Shown: piece by piece, positions 32,449 to 44,059 of the stretch
Layout: each line of letters starts with the position of its first letter
Position numbering within the stretch: the first letter of the stretch is position 1
Position numbers and translations under genes: made by a program
Assembly (NCBI GenBank): GCA_033439265.1
Contig: JAVTVX010000015.1
Coordinates: 20,575,947 to 20,639,946, forward strand
DNA: 64,000 nucleotides
Source of the DNA: Dillenia suffruticosa
Taxonomy: Eukaryota; Streptophyta; Magnoliopsida; Dilleniales; Dilleniaceae
Direction of reading: 5' to 3'
Notes under the pieces: generated by a model
Databases searched by the model: none
Seen by the model: only the letters and a program-made list of their open reading frames with translations
What the model was told of the DNA's origin: nothing

Positions 32449-34018
32449 CCGATTTGGCAGTTAATAAGTACACCCAAGTGTATCTAGTTTTGTGATCAAT
32501 GAAGGTTACAAAATATTTGAAGCCATTATGAGATTCCATGGGTGAAGTCCACACATCGGTATGAATGAGTTCAAAGGCATTTTCATATATTGTATTTGAG
32601 ATTGGATAGTACACTTTAGTTTGTTTTCCAAGAATACAAACTTTGCAATGCCTATTTTCTACTTTTTGACTTGGAAATAGGCGTTTCAAAGCTAAATCTC
32701 CCGGGTGACCTAGACGGGCATGCCATATAGAAAACGCTTGACTTTGAACTCCAAAAGCTTGATTTTCTTGGTCCAAAAAATATAAGTTGTTCTTCCTAGA
32801 CCCCTTGCCAATCAAGTGATTCGTTTTGAGATCCTGAAAGATAACTTGGTTAGGATCAAAAGTGGCCTTGCAATTATGGTCTTTGGTAATTTTGCTAATG
32901 GACATGAGGCTATAGTTGAATTTTGGTACATATAAAGCTTTAGTTTTCTTTCCTAGGAGTTCAGCTTCACCTAGATGATCAACTTTTAGTTTTTGACCAT
33001 TAGCAACCTTGACAATCTTATAACTAGATAGAGGAATGAATTTCCTAACTTTGTCTTTATCTTTTACCATGTGATTATCACAGCCCGAATCAATCAACCA
33101 TTTATTTAAATGAGATGTGTTCAAGTTGTTACCCGAGTGAAGGGCAACTTGGCTAAGGAGCTTTTTCATCTCTTTTTGCATCTCCTCCATCTTGGATTCA
33201 AGTGCAGCCACTTGGGAGACTTGTTGAGCATGAGCTGGTTGTTCCACCTCCTTCTTGTTGCAATTTGTGCAAACATCCTTTTTAAAGAAATTTTGAGCTT
33301 TGTTGACCATATGATCATCTTGAACAGCTTTGAAGGCTTGAGCTTCGAGTTTGAGCTTGGTAGACTCCTCTAGCCTTATGTTAGTCTCGGCCCTTTGAAT
33401 CATAAATTGAATTTCTTGGAATGAAGGGAATATCTTCATTCTAATGATTTCTTGACGAATTGGAGCATATTCATCTCCAAGACCCATAAGGAGACCAAAG
33501 GTCATGTCTTCATCATTTCTTTGAAGAATGGTCTTGAGATTAGAAGTTGGAGGCCTAAGAATATTAAGCTCATTCCAAAGATCCCTATATTCCCTAAAGT
33601 ATTCGGGAAGAGTTTTACCTCTTTTTTGAATCTTGAAGATTTTTCTTTTGAGCTCAAAGATTCGTCCGGTGTTGGTCTCTTGCCCATAGAGAGCATGCAT
33701 TTGATTCCACAAAGCCCTTGCATTTGGAATACAAGTAGCCATTGCTTTGTGGGTTTTGTCAAGAGACATTTGAAGTAGCACCACCACTTGATCAACTTGC
33801 TTCTTCCATGATTTGAATGTAGGGTTGGCATCATCTAGGGGATCCTCCAATATGTGATTTTCAAGATTGAAGAAGTTTAAGGATCTCTTGATGGTGTCTT
33901 GCCAAACATTGTAATTTGATGAATCTAAGAGAATGGAAGTAAACATGGAAGTACTAATTTGTGGTGGAGGATTACCAACACTGGAAGATGAAGGTATCGA
34001 AGATGGCTCTGATACCAT
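32449..34018 (-). pseudogene. F1 Gag-protease-integrase fragment, zinc knuckle deleted
   Basis: Open frame from MVSEPSSIPSSS (ATG at 34018) through Gag, DSGCDNHMV and the integrase finger (WHARLGHPG, HCKVCILGK) to IDHKTRYTWVYLL, then into the D2 LTR. About 22 codons are missing in frame at about 33240-33275: the knuckle reads CTNCNKKEVEQ where E has CTHCKKPGHKREKCW. The second half of the CCHC motif is gone, so RNA packaging by this Gag would be impaired. Confidence 0.9.
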
Positions 34019-34503
34019 GATGAAATTTAAATATAGCAAGCTAAGAATGAAGAAAGAAACTTCAAGAATTTAATTGAGAATTCAAAGAGAGTTTACATGC
34101 AATGAAGGCATGTTTTTCATACCTCCCAAAGAAACATATAAGCCCTATTTATAGAGAACAAGAAGAGGGGCAAGGAGATAAGAAAAGAGAGTGAGGAGAG
34201 GGCATTGTGCCCTCTCCAATTATGGCCGTTGGGGCTGTCCCCAACGGCTAGTTTTACTAGCAATTGGGGACAGTCCCAACGGCTGTTTTTGCTAGCCGTT
34301 GGGGGACCTGATGGTCCCCCATTTGCTGGCCCGGGCTGGGCCTGAATGGCCCAGCCTGAACAATATGGGCAAGGCCCATTTAGGGCCCAACTTAGAAACC
34401 TTAAAGGGATTACAAAGAGAATGAAAAATCTATCCAAATTAAAGCTATACATTTAGACTTCATTCCCTTAGTACATAAACCCTAATTCTCCTTTATTTCA
34501 ACA
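34018..34503 (-). repeat. 5' LTR of F1
   Basis: 486 bp, TGATGAAATTTAAATATAG...TTATTTCAACA. GC-rich inverted repeats lie near 34225-34370 (GGGGGACC/GGTCCCCC, GGCTGGGCC/GGCCCAGCC, CTAGCCGTTGG). Primer-binding site at 34006-34017. Confidence 0.9.
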
Positions 34504-34549
34504 TTAAATAAAAACATAAATGTTTTAAATAGTTACTAGTGTTGCTCTA

Positions 34550-34850
34550 TACTCATCGATATTGATTGAACCCCTCATAAGTGACAGAAGGTTGCTCAGA
34601 ATTACAAACTCTATTCCTCTTGTTCTGTTCACTTCTTTGTTTACTCTCCTTAGACTCCCAAATGTTCAACATTCTCATCCAATTTTTATCTGTGATACAA
34701 TTTGGTTTCGTCTGACTTGTTTTAGCTTTATTAACCATATTTTAGATGTGATTGTCAACTTTCTTCTTATTTTAGTCTCTTCCGATTTATCCCAACTAAA
34801 TCTCCGTTGCAATAAATAAAAAAAAAATTAATTTTACTAAAATATGAAAT
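34550..34850 (-). pseudogene. CACTA TNPA/PttA-like domain remnant
   Basis: Minus-strand frame reads NWMRMLNIWESKESKQRSEQ, then NKRNRVCNSEQPSVTYEG, matching the W...S.E.K..SE.NK.NR...HT.GS pattern of the Transposase_24 (PttA/En/Spm) domain, with the His changed. It lies downstream of TNP2 on the same strand, the usual order in plant CACTA elements. Confidence 0.55.
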
Positions 34851-35715
34851 TTGATTGATGTATCAATTGAAAGACAAATTTTACCTTAAACTCTCTCTAT
34901 CATAACTCTTTTGTTTCATTTGGAGTCTGGTATAACTTATCGATGTCCCTTTCCAATGGTTATTGACAATTTTATTGATTATATGCACCACATATATTGG
35001 ATACGAGAATCCAGATATAATCTACTTATAAATGAGTAATAGTAAATAAATAAGATAATTAAAAGAACTATATGTATATAAATAAAAGAATCATATTAAA
35101 TGAAATTTTTAAGTTAAATACTTATGACTCTCCACATGTGGAGATGATCTTTTGCATATCTTCTATACCTATATCCCCTGCAACATTTGATTGTCACACT
35201 AAAGATGCAACCGCAGAAGATGGAGTTGAAGGAAATTTAGAAGGAGAGGGGAAGGGGACAGCAAAGGGGAAAAAGAAGTGCTTGATCTTCCTTGTGAAAC
35301 TCGCGTGTATCCTCCACCTCTATACTGACAAGTATGAATGTCAGACAAATGAAAAAAACAACAATTGCATATTTTAAGGATATATAAGAAAGTGTATCAA
35401 GAAGCTTATCGTATTCAAACATTTATAGTAGACAAAATATCAACAACACTCCAATTAACTGACTCGAATGATCTACGAAAAGAAAGCAAAGTATTAAAAT
35501 ATGAAAGACAACATGATTTAAAGTTAGAGAAATACAAATTTAGTGAATAAAAAAGCATATGCGTATGTACAGATAAATAAACACATGATGTATAATAAGA
35601 ATAAATGTATTATAAAGAAGCAAAATCAAATTGGATCAAATGTTTAATAAAGACAAATGTATTATAATAAGCACATCTATGTATGTAGAAAATTAGACTT
35701 ATGTAGCATCAAAAA
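34851..35715. other. AT-rich CACTA interior, no gene seen
   Basis: Lies between the TNPA-like and TNP2 remnants. Only short chance ORFs are present; it probably represents intron or spacer of the transposon. Confidence 0.45.
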
Positions 35716-37970
35716 TAAAAATCTTCATTGTCATCTCCACTATCATATTCATCTCCATTCTCATCCTCATCCTTATCTTCATTCTCAATATCTATTTGAA
35801 AATTAGATTCTTCATTATTATCCCCACAAATTTCAATTGGATCAACATCTATCACTGCTTCACATGGATCTCATAAAGTTGAAATGTTATATTTTTCAGT
35901 TTGATTCGTGTTAGTAAGTTCTTCTTGTTGATATGCTATATCAATCCAATGCTCCTCGATTTTTTTCCATGCTTTCGTTTTGCACATAGCCCATCAATAC
36001 AAATGGTTCATATTTCTTATATTTCTTCTTATAATTTATTTCAACCAAATTAAATTTCGAATGCACTTTATCCCTTTGACGGGGTCAAACCAATTGTACT
36101 TAAATAATACTACTCACAATTCTGCTTGAGAGTACTCTATCTCTATGATTTCATCCAACAAGTCATAAAAATCATCTTTTGCACTTTCATTATTGGATAA
36201 CCAAGCACACACCCCACTATTCATTGTGGCTTTTCTGATTCCATATTCTTGGGTGTGAACATTTATGAAATACGCTAGACAAGTTCATACAAATGAATTT
36301 GGATGCCCTGACAAATGATATAGCAATCCTTGCTCATCTTTATCATCATTGCTATGAACATAAAAGAAAGTGACCAAACTAGGATATGTTAGTTAACTAA
36401 TGATTATAAAACAAAATATGAAAGGGACTTGATAGATAGGTAACTTACATATGTTTTGAATCATGTTACAAATTTCTCATTGCACATATGGTTAAACTCT
36501 TGTCAGACAGTTCAGAGAATGAATTTTAAAAAATTCTATTATCAAATACCACTTATATATTACATAAACATTTAAGCCACACCAAATACATATGTTTACA
36601 AATGTATACTTACTCGAAATATGATCCTACTTTTGGATAGTTCAATAAATATTTATGGGTTTCTCGCAATTCTTGAACAGTTAAATATCTTCCCTTACAT
36701 ATTCCACTAGGTCGACCAAGAAAGTTGAAAATAGAGAATGGTTTCGAATTGGGATTGATAGGACTCTCATCATTTTTTCCTGCTCTCCGCCTCGTGTACT
36801 GTACGTGAGGCTCAAGATAGTACAATGCAAATATTGTCACTTCTTCCACAATATATGTATTAACAATAGTGGTTTTGACAATGCAAACATTGTCACTTAT
36901 TTTTCACTTTTTTCTTTAAATGATATAAAAATCTAATCATAACAAAAAGAAGAAGAATATAAAAGAAAATGTATGAAGAATTAAAATTTTGAAATAGAGA
37001 AGATAAATATTTCACCTCTCAAAAAGATATATGCATCGAGATTGGATGGGACCGACAACTTTGGCCTCATAAAACAAGTAAACTAAGAGATGTTCCATGG
37101 AATCAAAAAACGATGGAGGAAATATCCTTTTTAAGTTGCAAAGAATGATTGGAATATCTCTCTCTAGTTTCTCCATATGTAATACGATCAACACTGTTGA
37201 GTAAATGTCATGAAAAAAAATATTTAACTCTGTAATGGCACCCCATACAAAATTTGGTAGAAATTCCTTCAGCGCAATTGGAATTAGTCTTTCCATAAAT
37301 ATGCAACAATCATGACTTTTCAAATCTGTCAACTTGTATTCCTTCAAATCAACACATTTTCCAAGGTTTGAAGCATATCCATAGGAAACCGTACCAATTT
37401 CAACCATTCACAAACAACCTGTTTTTGATTCTCGTTCAATGTATAAACTGCCTTTGACTTTGGTCCTTTAATGTTTGTATCCACATCTAGTGCAGGCTGA
37501 TTACAAAAAAGTCTCATATATTTGCTTGCACTCAAGTTGTCTTTTGTTTTTTCAAAAATATCCATAATAGTATTTATAATATTATCAAAAATATTATTTT
37601 CAACATGCATCATATTGAGATTATGATGAACAACATGGGTCTTCCAATATAGTAAATCCCAAAATATACTCCGTTTGATCCATTTATGTACTTCTATATC
37701 CAATAGTCTACCATGAGGGTCTTCAATAGCAAATAAAAAGTTATGCATTCACTCTTAAATTTAATCATTGGTCAATCTCAAGGATAAAGATGCTTCTTCA
37801 ACCCTATTTTTATGAGCTCAACTTTATTCCTCCGGAAAGAATGATTTAATGACAAAAATTATTTGTAACAATTAAAATAGCTGGCCTTCTTATCATGTTT
37901 TAATCTGAATGATTTTGATCTCTCCATACATATCGGATATCATATGATCCTAGCTGTACTTCATCTAGAT
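35716..37970 (-). pseudogene. CACTA transposase TNP2 remnant (DUF4218/DUF4216 region)
   Basis: Decayed TNP2-type transposase on the minus strand. In order: FLSLNHSFRRN (37.85 kb), HNLNMMHVENNIFDNI (37.6 kb), NENQKQVVCEWLKLVRFP (37.4 kb), then the DUF4218 core LKSHDCCIFMERLIPIAL and IFPPSFFDSMEHLLVYL (37.1-37.3 kb), EPHVQYTRRRAGKN and FLGRPSGICKGRYLT (36.6-36.8 kb), a DUF4216 scrap LFKYNWFDPVKGIK (36.1 kb) and an acidic tail (EDKDEDENGDEYDSGDD, 35.7 kb). Stops and frame changes are frequent. The catalytic N-terminal part is cut off at 37970 by the gypsy LTR. It would have mobilised a CACTA element by cut and paste. Confidence 0.85.
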
Positions 37971-39476
37971 TGTCACGTCCCGACTCTCAATCGAAGGTAG
38001 TGAACAACCGCCCTTTACCCCGTATGCTGTCCATCACATGACACATACCGAGGCAATACAAGGCTAACATTTTCACCTGTTTAAAACTTGTTTTTCCTAA
38101 AAATATAATTTCCCAAATCAAAAAAAATTTAAAATACAACACTTTATGTTGAAGAATGTATATGGTCACGTGTGTTGAAAGTCTCTCGACACGTCTCCCT
38201 ACCAAGTCTGTCATCATAAAAAAGTGATGGATGAGTATTAAGGAAAATAATCAGTGAGTGAGGGAATTGACATTATGTTATCAATAGAATGTATGAGCAT
38301 AGAGTGTCAAAACACATTTTTAAAACATGATGATATTATAAATCGAGCATGACATTTTTATAAATCAAGTGATCATGTATCATACATCATAATTTCAACA
38401 TATGCATCTCTTTACATTTCAAAAATCATTTAGAGATTGTCAATAAAATATCCCCAGCAATGATCTACCGTGACCAATGATGGGTACATTGGGTTTTTTT
38501 TTTTTATATATGCAAGTATAAAAACATTTAACTCTCTACCCCAATGTTGGCCACGATCCTCACCAAGTGCTAGATAGTGGAAATACGCACTTCTTCCCCT
38601 TACGGTTCAACCGGCTAGCCCGTGTTTATGCGTATATATATATATATATATTTATATATAATTAATCATGTATAGAACCCTACCCGATACTAGATAGTGG
38701 CGTCACACATGTCCTTCCCGATTTGGTTCAACCGGCCGCGACTATATATATGACGTTTGGGGATACCTCATGTAGAAATGTATCTGGACAAACATAGGGT
38801 GCCTCTATCAACGTCTTTCATAGTTACGGTAGTCCACTAAGGACATCATCGAATCATCTCATCATAAGAAAACATCTGGCCCATACATTTCATTAAACCA
38901 TTTCAAATCAGCGTGTCAATACAATGGAAGCATAAATCATATCGAGTTTTCAAAGAGTAGCATGATATCATTTCAACATAATTTATGGATGCATATCATT
39001 TTAATTAATAATTTGAGACACTTCAAAGACCACAAAGAGAAGTATTTATAAAATATAGACCAAATCTCATACCTTCACACATGTCATAAAATATGTCATT
39101 TTGAAAAGCGATAAAATATATATTTTTGCTCAATCAAAAACCTAGCATCAAAGGCACACAATTAGCCGACAACCTTTAAGATTCTTTATGTTTAAGGTTT
39201 TAATTTCCTTTTCATATTGTGCATTACAAAATCCTTAAAATGCGCATTTTCACATGCATGATTTTCTAACAAAACAATGCCACTTTAAACCACCAAAGCC
39301 ATCACTCTCATATTATATCTCTTTGTACACTCAAAACAGTCCGCAAAATTCCATAAGTTAGTATACTCAAAATCTCACCTCCTTTATGCACAAAATAGTC
39401 CACATTTAAATTGTATATTGTATAATTCATCTTTTAAAATTTTGCATGTTTATACATCAATTGAATTCATCACTCT
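37971..39476 (-). repeat. K 3' LTR, outer segment
   Basis: Begins TGTCACGTCCCGACTC. Holds two diverged repeats of a CTAGATAGTGG...GGTTCAACCGGC block (near 38570-38620 and 38690-38740) and a (TA)n run near 38633-38652. Interrupted by D1. Confidence 0.75.
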
Positions 39477-39932
39477 TGTTGGATTTTTGACTAAGAAGAG
39501 AGAGAAATCTAATAAATTTCTGGTTTTTATTGATGTAGTAGAATGATACAAAGGAAGAGAGATTATCTTCCTCTTAATTTTACAAGGAGAGCGATAGCTC
39601 TATTTATAGGCAAAGGGAGAAAAATAGCCAGTAGAGAGAGAACAAAGTCAATATTCCCGTTGGGGCTCAAACTCCAAGGAATTCCAACAGCTAGTTTTTG
39701 GACTGTTGGAATATACATTGCCCAAACTGCCCCTAGCTATTTGGGTTTACCTTTTAGACTTTTCTCCATACTTTTGGGCTTCATTGGGCTTGTTTTTGAA
39801 TGTATTTTGGGTCATAAATATGTTGCCAAATTCTGAACATTAAAAAATAAAAGGCCCAATGTTTATGACATTATCATATTTTCAAGTTGAATACCTTGAG
39901 ACTTATCTTCATCTTCTCCCGTATTTTTAACA
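39477..39932 (-). repeat. 3' LTR of D1
   Basis: 456 bp, TGTTGGATTTTTGAC...TTTTTAACA. It contains the last codons of Gag-Pol. It differs from the 5' copy near 39752 (TTTTAGAC/TCTTAGAC) and 39921 (CCCG/CCCT). Confidence 0.97.
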
Positions 39933-42900
39933 CTCCCCCTCAAGTTAGGTGCATAGATGTCTATGGACCCTAACTTGCTAAGGATGTGCTGAAGATGTTT
40001 CTCAGTTGTTGCCTTAGTGAAAATGTCAGCTAGCTGGTCTTCACTTCTAACATATGAGGTTGAAATTGTCTTGTTTTCTAATTTTTCTCGAACAAAATGA
40101 CAATCAACCTCAATGTGCTTCGTTCTTTCATGAAATACTGGATTGGCAGCGATATGAAGAGCTGCTTGATTATCGCAATGTAGAAGAATAGAAGCGATAG
40201 TAGGAAATCCCATCTCCTCAAGTAATGCCTTTAGCCAAACTATTTCGCTTGTAGCCGCTGCCATTGCTCTGTATTCAGCCTCAGCGCTTGATCTGGATAC
40301 AACAGATTGTTTCTTGCTTTTCCATGTTACAAGATTTCCTCCCACGAACATGCAGTAGCCGGTGGTGGATCTCCTGTCCGTGACATCCCCAGCCCAATCT
40401 GCATCACAGTAGCCATAAATCTCCATGCTGTGGTTGTTTTTCATAAGAATTCCCCTTCCTGGTGAGCTTTTTAAATACTTGAGAATTCTTTCTGCTGCCT
40501 TCCAATCTTGAATCCTTGGAGCATGCATCCGTTGACTGATTAAGCTGACGGCATAGGTGATATCTGGTCTTGTAATGGTGAGGTAGATGAGCCTCCCCAC
40601 AAGTCTTTGATATCTAGGAATATCCTGGAACATTTCTTCATCACCTTGTGCTCGTTCTGCTATGGATATAGGAGTTGCTGCTGGTTTAGCTCCTACCTTT
40701 CCAGTTTCCTGCAAAAGGTCAAGTACATATTTCCTTTGGCATAGAACTAGCCCCTTATGAGAATAGGCAAGCTCTATTCCTAAGAAATACTTTAGTTTTC
40801 CCAAATCTTTAATCTCAAAAGTAGATTTAAGGAAATTTCTAACTTGATCAATACCATTCATATCACTTCCTGTAATAACTATATCATCTACATAAATAAG
40901 AACAATAGTGATTTCTTCATTGTTAACTTTAGTAAACATGGAGGAATCACTAATGGATTTCTTAAAGTTATTACCAAGAAGTGCTGAACTTAATTTTGCA
41001 TACCAAGCACGAGGAGATTGTTTTAACCCATAGATTGCTTTTTTAAGACGACACACCTTGATGTTTGAATCCTCATCTAGCCCTTGGGGAATTTGCATGT
41101 AGATTTCTTCGTCTAAGTCCCCTTGAAGGAAAGCATTCTTCACGTCCATTTGATACATTGGCCATTCTCCATTGGTTGCAATTGACATCAAAACCCTTAT
41201 CGTTTTCATTTTGGCAACAGGGGCAAAAGTCTCAGTGTAGTCTTCTCCATAAGTTTGTGTGAATCCTTTGGCTACAAGTCTTGCCTTGTAGCGTTCAATG
41301 GATCCATCACTTTTATACTTGATTTTGAACACCCATTTACACCCGACAGCCTTTCTTCCCTTAGGGAGAGTAGTAATCTCCCACGTCCCATTTTTATTCA
41401 ATGCATCTAGTTCTTCAAGCATAGCTTGTCTCCATTCGGGTTTGGTATTTGCCTCATCAAAATCCTTAGGTTCCTGTGATGAGTCAATGCCACTCAAGAA
41501 CCCTTGATGGCTTGAGGAAGTATTAGATACACAATAGTAATTTGAAATAGGATAGTGAGTTACCTTAGAATTGTAATAAACTCTTCTGTTGATCCACTCT
41601 GAGGGAGGAAGCCTCAATCTGGTGGAACGTCGAAGTGGAGGAGCCAGCGGAGAGGGCAGTCTAGTTTCGTCTCCGGATTCTCCTAAGGTAGGTAATCCCT
41701 CGCCTTCTTCTCTTTCTTCGGAAGAGTTCTCTTCATTTTCAGACTCATCCACTCCTCCCTCTTCGTTTTCTCCCCCTGAAAGTGAATTCTCTTCATTGGA
41801 TTCTTGAGGAACCAGAGGAGGATTTATGGGAACATCGCAGAAGATTCGCAAGTCATTGCTTGATGAATTTTCTTCATTTTTTTCTCCTGCAAAAAAGAAT
41901 TCATTTTCTACAAATATCACATCTTTCGATGTGTATACCTTGTTAGAGTCAGGTTCAAAACAAATATATCCTTTTTGGAATGAAGCGTACCCAATAAAAA
42001 CACATTTCCTTCCTTTGATATCTAACTTATCTCTAAACTGTCTAGGAATATGAACATAACAAATACACCCAAAAACTCTAAGGTGAGAGAGGTTTGGTTT
42101 GTCTTTTCTAAGCAACTCTAATGGAGATTTTCCATGGAGAACTCTAGTTGGAAGACGATTTATTAAATGAGCTGCGGTACTAACCGCATCACTCCAAAAA
42201 CGCTTAGGCATATTAGCAAAGAACATGATAGTTCTAGCTATTTCTAGGAGATGTCTATTTTTGCGTTCGGCAACTCCATTTTGTTGGGGAGTGTAGGGAC
42301 AACTAGTTTGATGAATAATTCCATTCTCCTCAATGAAATTTTTGAAATTGGTGCTCATATATTCCCCACCATTATCTGTCCTAAGAATTTTAATGTTGGC
42401 CTCATATTGTTTTATAATATACTTGTAAAAGGACTTGAAGGCTTCATAAACTTGGTCTTTTGATCTTAGCATATACACCCATGTATACCTAGACTTATGA
42501 TCTATAAATGAGATAAAATACTTAAATCCCCTTCTAGATATCATAGGTGAAGTCCATACATCCGAGTGAACAAGATCAAAAGGCTTTTTATATTGAGTTT
42601 CAGAAATAGGATAATACATTCGGGTTTCCTTTCCAAAAATGCATGCTTCACAATGTCTATCACTACAATTTTTTGATGGGAATAGGCATTTCAGAGCTTG
42701 CATAGAAGGATGACCTAATCTAGCATGCCAAAGGAGGTAACTTTCCTCTCGGATTGCGGAAAATACAAAACTATCTTGTTTCCAAAAATACAAGTTATCT
42801 TGCATAGAACCACTACCAATCACTTGATTCGTCTCCAAATTCTGAAAAACAACAGAATGAGGGTCAAAAATAGCTTTGCAATTTAAGTCCTTAGTGACTT

Positions 42901-44059
42901 GTCCAATGGACATAAGATTAGAGGTAAATTGAGGAACATATAAGGCCTTTGATTTTCTTCCAAATATTTCAACATCCCCAATTTGCTTAATTTTGAAATT
43001 ATGTCCATTCGCAACTTTAACCATTTTAGGTTCTAGGAGAGGTTCAAGATTCTGAAAATTTTGCTTATCTTTGACCATATGGTGATCACAACCTGAATCT
43101 ATCAACCATTTTGAAGAAGTAACAGATGAGTTAGAGCAAGTACCTGAGGAGGATTTTCCTAATTTTTGAGATGTCAGATTTGCTTTGTTTGCAGCTGGTT
43201 GAGCATTTTGCTCCCTCCTCTCTTGCTCTTTTTTCTTGATGAACTCAGGTTTAAGGTTAGGATGAAGAAACCAGCAACCATCCTTGGTATGTCCCAACTT
43301 TTTGCAATGAGAACACACCTTTTTTATTCCCTGATGAGCCTTATTTGCAGCTTGCTCATTCTGCTTTGTGGAGAACCCATGAACTTCACTTTTGGACTGA
43401 TTGCTTTCTTCAAGCCTTTGAGAAGCTGCAGCTCTTTGAATCATAAATCGAGTCTCTTGGTATGATGGAAATTCTTTCATTCGAAGAATTTCCTGTCGAA
43501 GTTGTACAAATGACTCATTGAGTGATGAGAGCAATGAAAACACCTTGTCTTCATCTTGTCTCTTTTGCAGCACTTTTATATCACTTGTGAGAGGTCTCAA
43601 TGTGTTAAGCTCATTCCACAAGTCCTCGTGTTCTCCGAACAATTGTGTAATTGATTTCTCCTCCATTTGGATGGCCGCAATCCTTTTTTGTATTTCAAAT
43701 ATTCTGCTCAAGTTTGATTCCTGACCATATAACCCATACATTTGCTCCCATAAGGATTTGGAACTCGGACAGCACATTACCATATTTTTGTGTGCTTGAT
43801 CCATGGAGCTTGTTAGCAATAGGAACACTTGATCATCCAGCTCCTTCCATTCATCAAATCGTGGGTCTAGCCGATCCATAGGATCTTTTGTAATGAAAGA
43901 CAGAAGTTTTGCTCCATTGAGAGATCTTCTGATATGACTAGCCCATTGGAAGTAATTGGTTGAGCTTAGAATAATTTGGGAGAAAAGTTGGATTTGAAAG
44001 GAAGAGATTTGAGGAAGAGAATTTCCCAACCCCGGAGTCGATGTTTGCTCTGATACCAT
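39863..44059 (-). CDS. Gag-Pol polyprotein of D1 (intact, 1398 aa)
   Basis: Full copia polyprotein. Gag (about 20-240), zinc knuckle CSHCKKLGHTKDGC (249-262), protease DSG (321-323), integrase finger (about 445-473) with D500, D562 and E598 (35 residues between the last two), RT with YVDD (1056-1059), RNase H (YCDADWAGD, AEAEYRAM, HCDNQAA, VDCHFVR). A Glu-rich, Ser-rich linker of about 100 residues (720-810) separates integrase from RT. It starts MVSE on the primer-binding site. The C-terminus passes through the polypurine tract (LRGSV) and about 20 further codons of the 3' LTR. No damage is seen; with near-identical LTRs this is a candidate active copy. Confidence 0.96.
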   Translation of the reverse strand: MVSEQTSTPGLGNSLPQISSFQIQLFSQIILSSTNYFQWASHIRRSLNGAKLLSFITKDPMDRLDPRFDEWKELDDQVFLLLTSSMDQAHKNMVMCCPSSKSLWEQMYGLYGQESNLSRIFEIQKRIAAIQMEEKSITQLFGEHEDLWNELNTLRPLTSDIKVLQKRQDEDKVFSLLSSLNESFVQLRQEILRMKEFPSYQETRFMIQRAAASQRLEESNQSKSEVHGFSTKQNEQAANKAHQGIKKVCSHCKKLGHTKDGCWFLHPNLKPEFIKKKEQERREQNAQPAANKANLTSQKLGKSSSGTCSNSSVTSSKWLIDSGCDHHMVKDKQNFQNLEPLLEPKMVKVANGHNFKIKQIGDVEIFGRKSKALYVPQFTSNLMSIGQVTKDLNCKAIFDPHSVVFQNLETNQVIGSGSMQDNLYFWKQDSFVFSAIREESYLLWHARLGHPSMQALKCLFPSKNCSDRHCEACIFGKETRMYYPISETQYKKPFDLVHSDVWTSPMISRRGFKYFISFIDHKSRYTWVYMLRSKDQVYEAFKSFYKYIIKQYEANIKILRTDNGGEYMSTNFKNFIEENGIIHQTSCPYTPQQNGVAERKNRHLLEIARTIMFFANMPKRFWSDAVSTAAHLINRLPTRVLHGKSPLELLRKDKPNLSHLRVFGCICYVHIPRQFRDKLDIKGRKCVFIGYASFQKGYICFEPDSNKVYTSKDVIFVENEFFFAGEKNEENSSSNDLRIFCDVPINPPLVPQESNEENSLSGGENEEGGVDESENEENSSEEREEGEGLPTLGESGDETRLPSPLAPPLRRSTRLRLPPSEWINRRVYYNSKVTHYPISNYYCVSNTSSSHQGFLSGIDSSQEPKDFDEANTKPEWRQAMLEELDALNKNGTWEITTLPKGRKAVGCKWVFKIKYKSDGSIERYKARLVAKGFTQTYGEDYTETFAPVAKMKTIRVLMSIATNGEWPMYQMDVKNAFLQGDLDEEIYMQIPQGLDEDSNIKVCRLKKAIYGLKQSPRAWYAKLSSALLGNNFKKSISDSSMFTKVNNEEITIVLIYVDDIVITGSDMNGIDQVRNFLKSTFEIKDLGKLKYFLGIELAYSHKGLVLCQRKYVLDLLQETGKVGAKPAATPISIAERAQGDEEMFQDIPRYQRLVGRLIYLTITRPDITYAVSLISQRMHAPRIQDWKAAERILKYLKSSPGRGILMKNNHSMEIYGYCDADWAGDVTDRRSTTGYCMFVGGNLVTWKSKKQSVVSRSSAEAEYRAMAAATSEIVWLKALLEEMGFPTIASILLHCDNQAALHIAANPVFHERTKHIEVDCHFVREKLENKTISTSYVRSEDQLADIFTKATTEKHLQHILSKLGSIDIYAPNLRGSVKNTGEDEDKSQGIQLENMIMS
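44047..44058 (-). other. Primer-binding site of D1
   Basis: Minus-strand TGGTATCAGAGC directly after the 5' LTR; it encodes VSE of the polyprotein. Confidence 0.93.

Larger units (their letters stand above)
32449..34503 (-). mobile_element. Copia F1, 5' half
   Basis: 5' LTR (34018-34503), primer-binding site, Gag, protease and the start of integrase of an F-type copia element. It is cut at VYLLTAKS by the D2 LTR. The 3' half should lie beyond D2 but was lost with the end of D2. Adjacent bases TTAAA (34504-34508) would be its TSD. Confidence 0.9.

Noticed and set aside
35072-35550. Plus-strand ORFs of 61-101 codons in the CACTA interior
   Set aside because: AT-rich chance frames without motifs.
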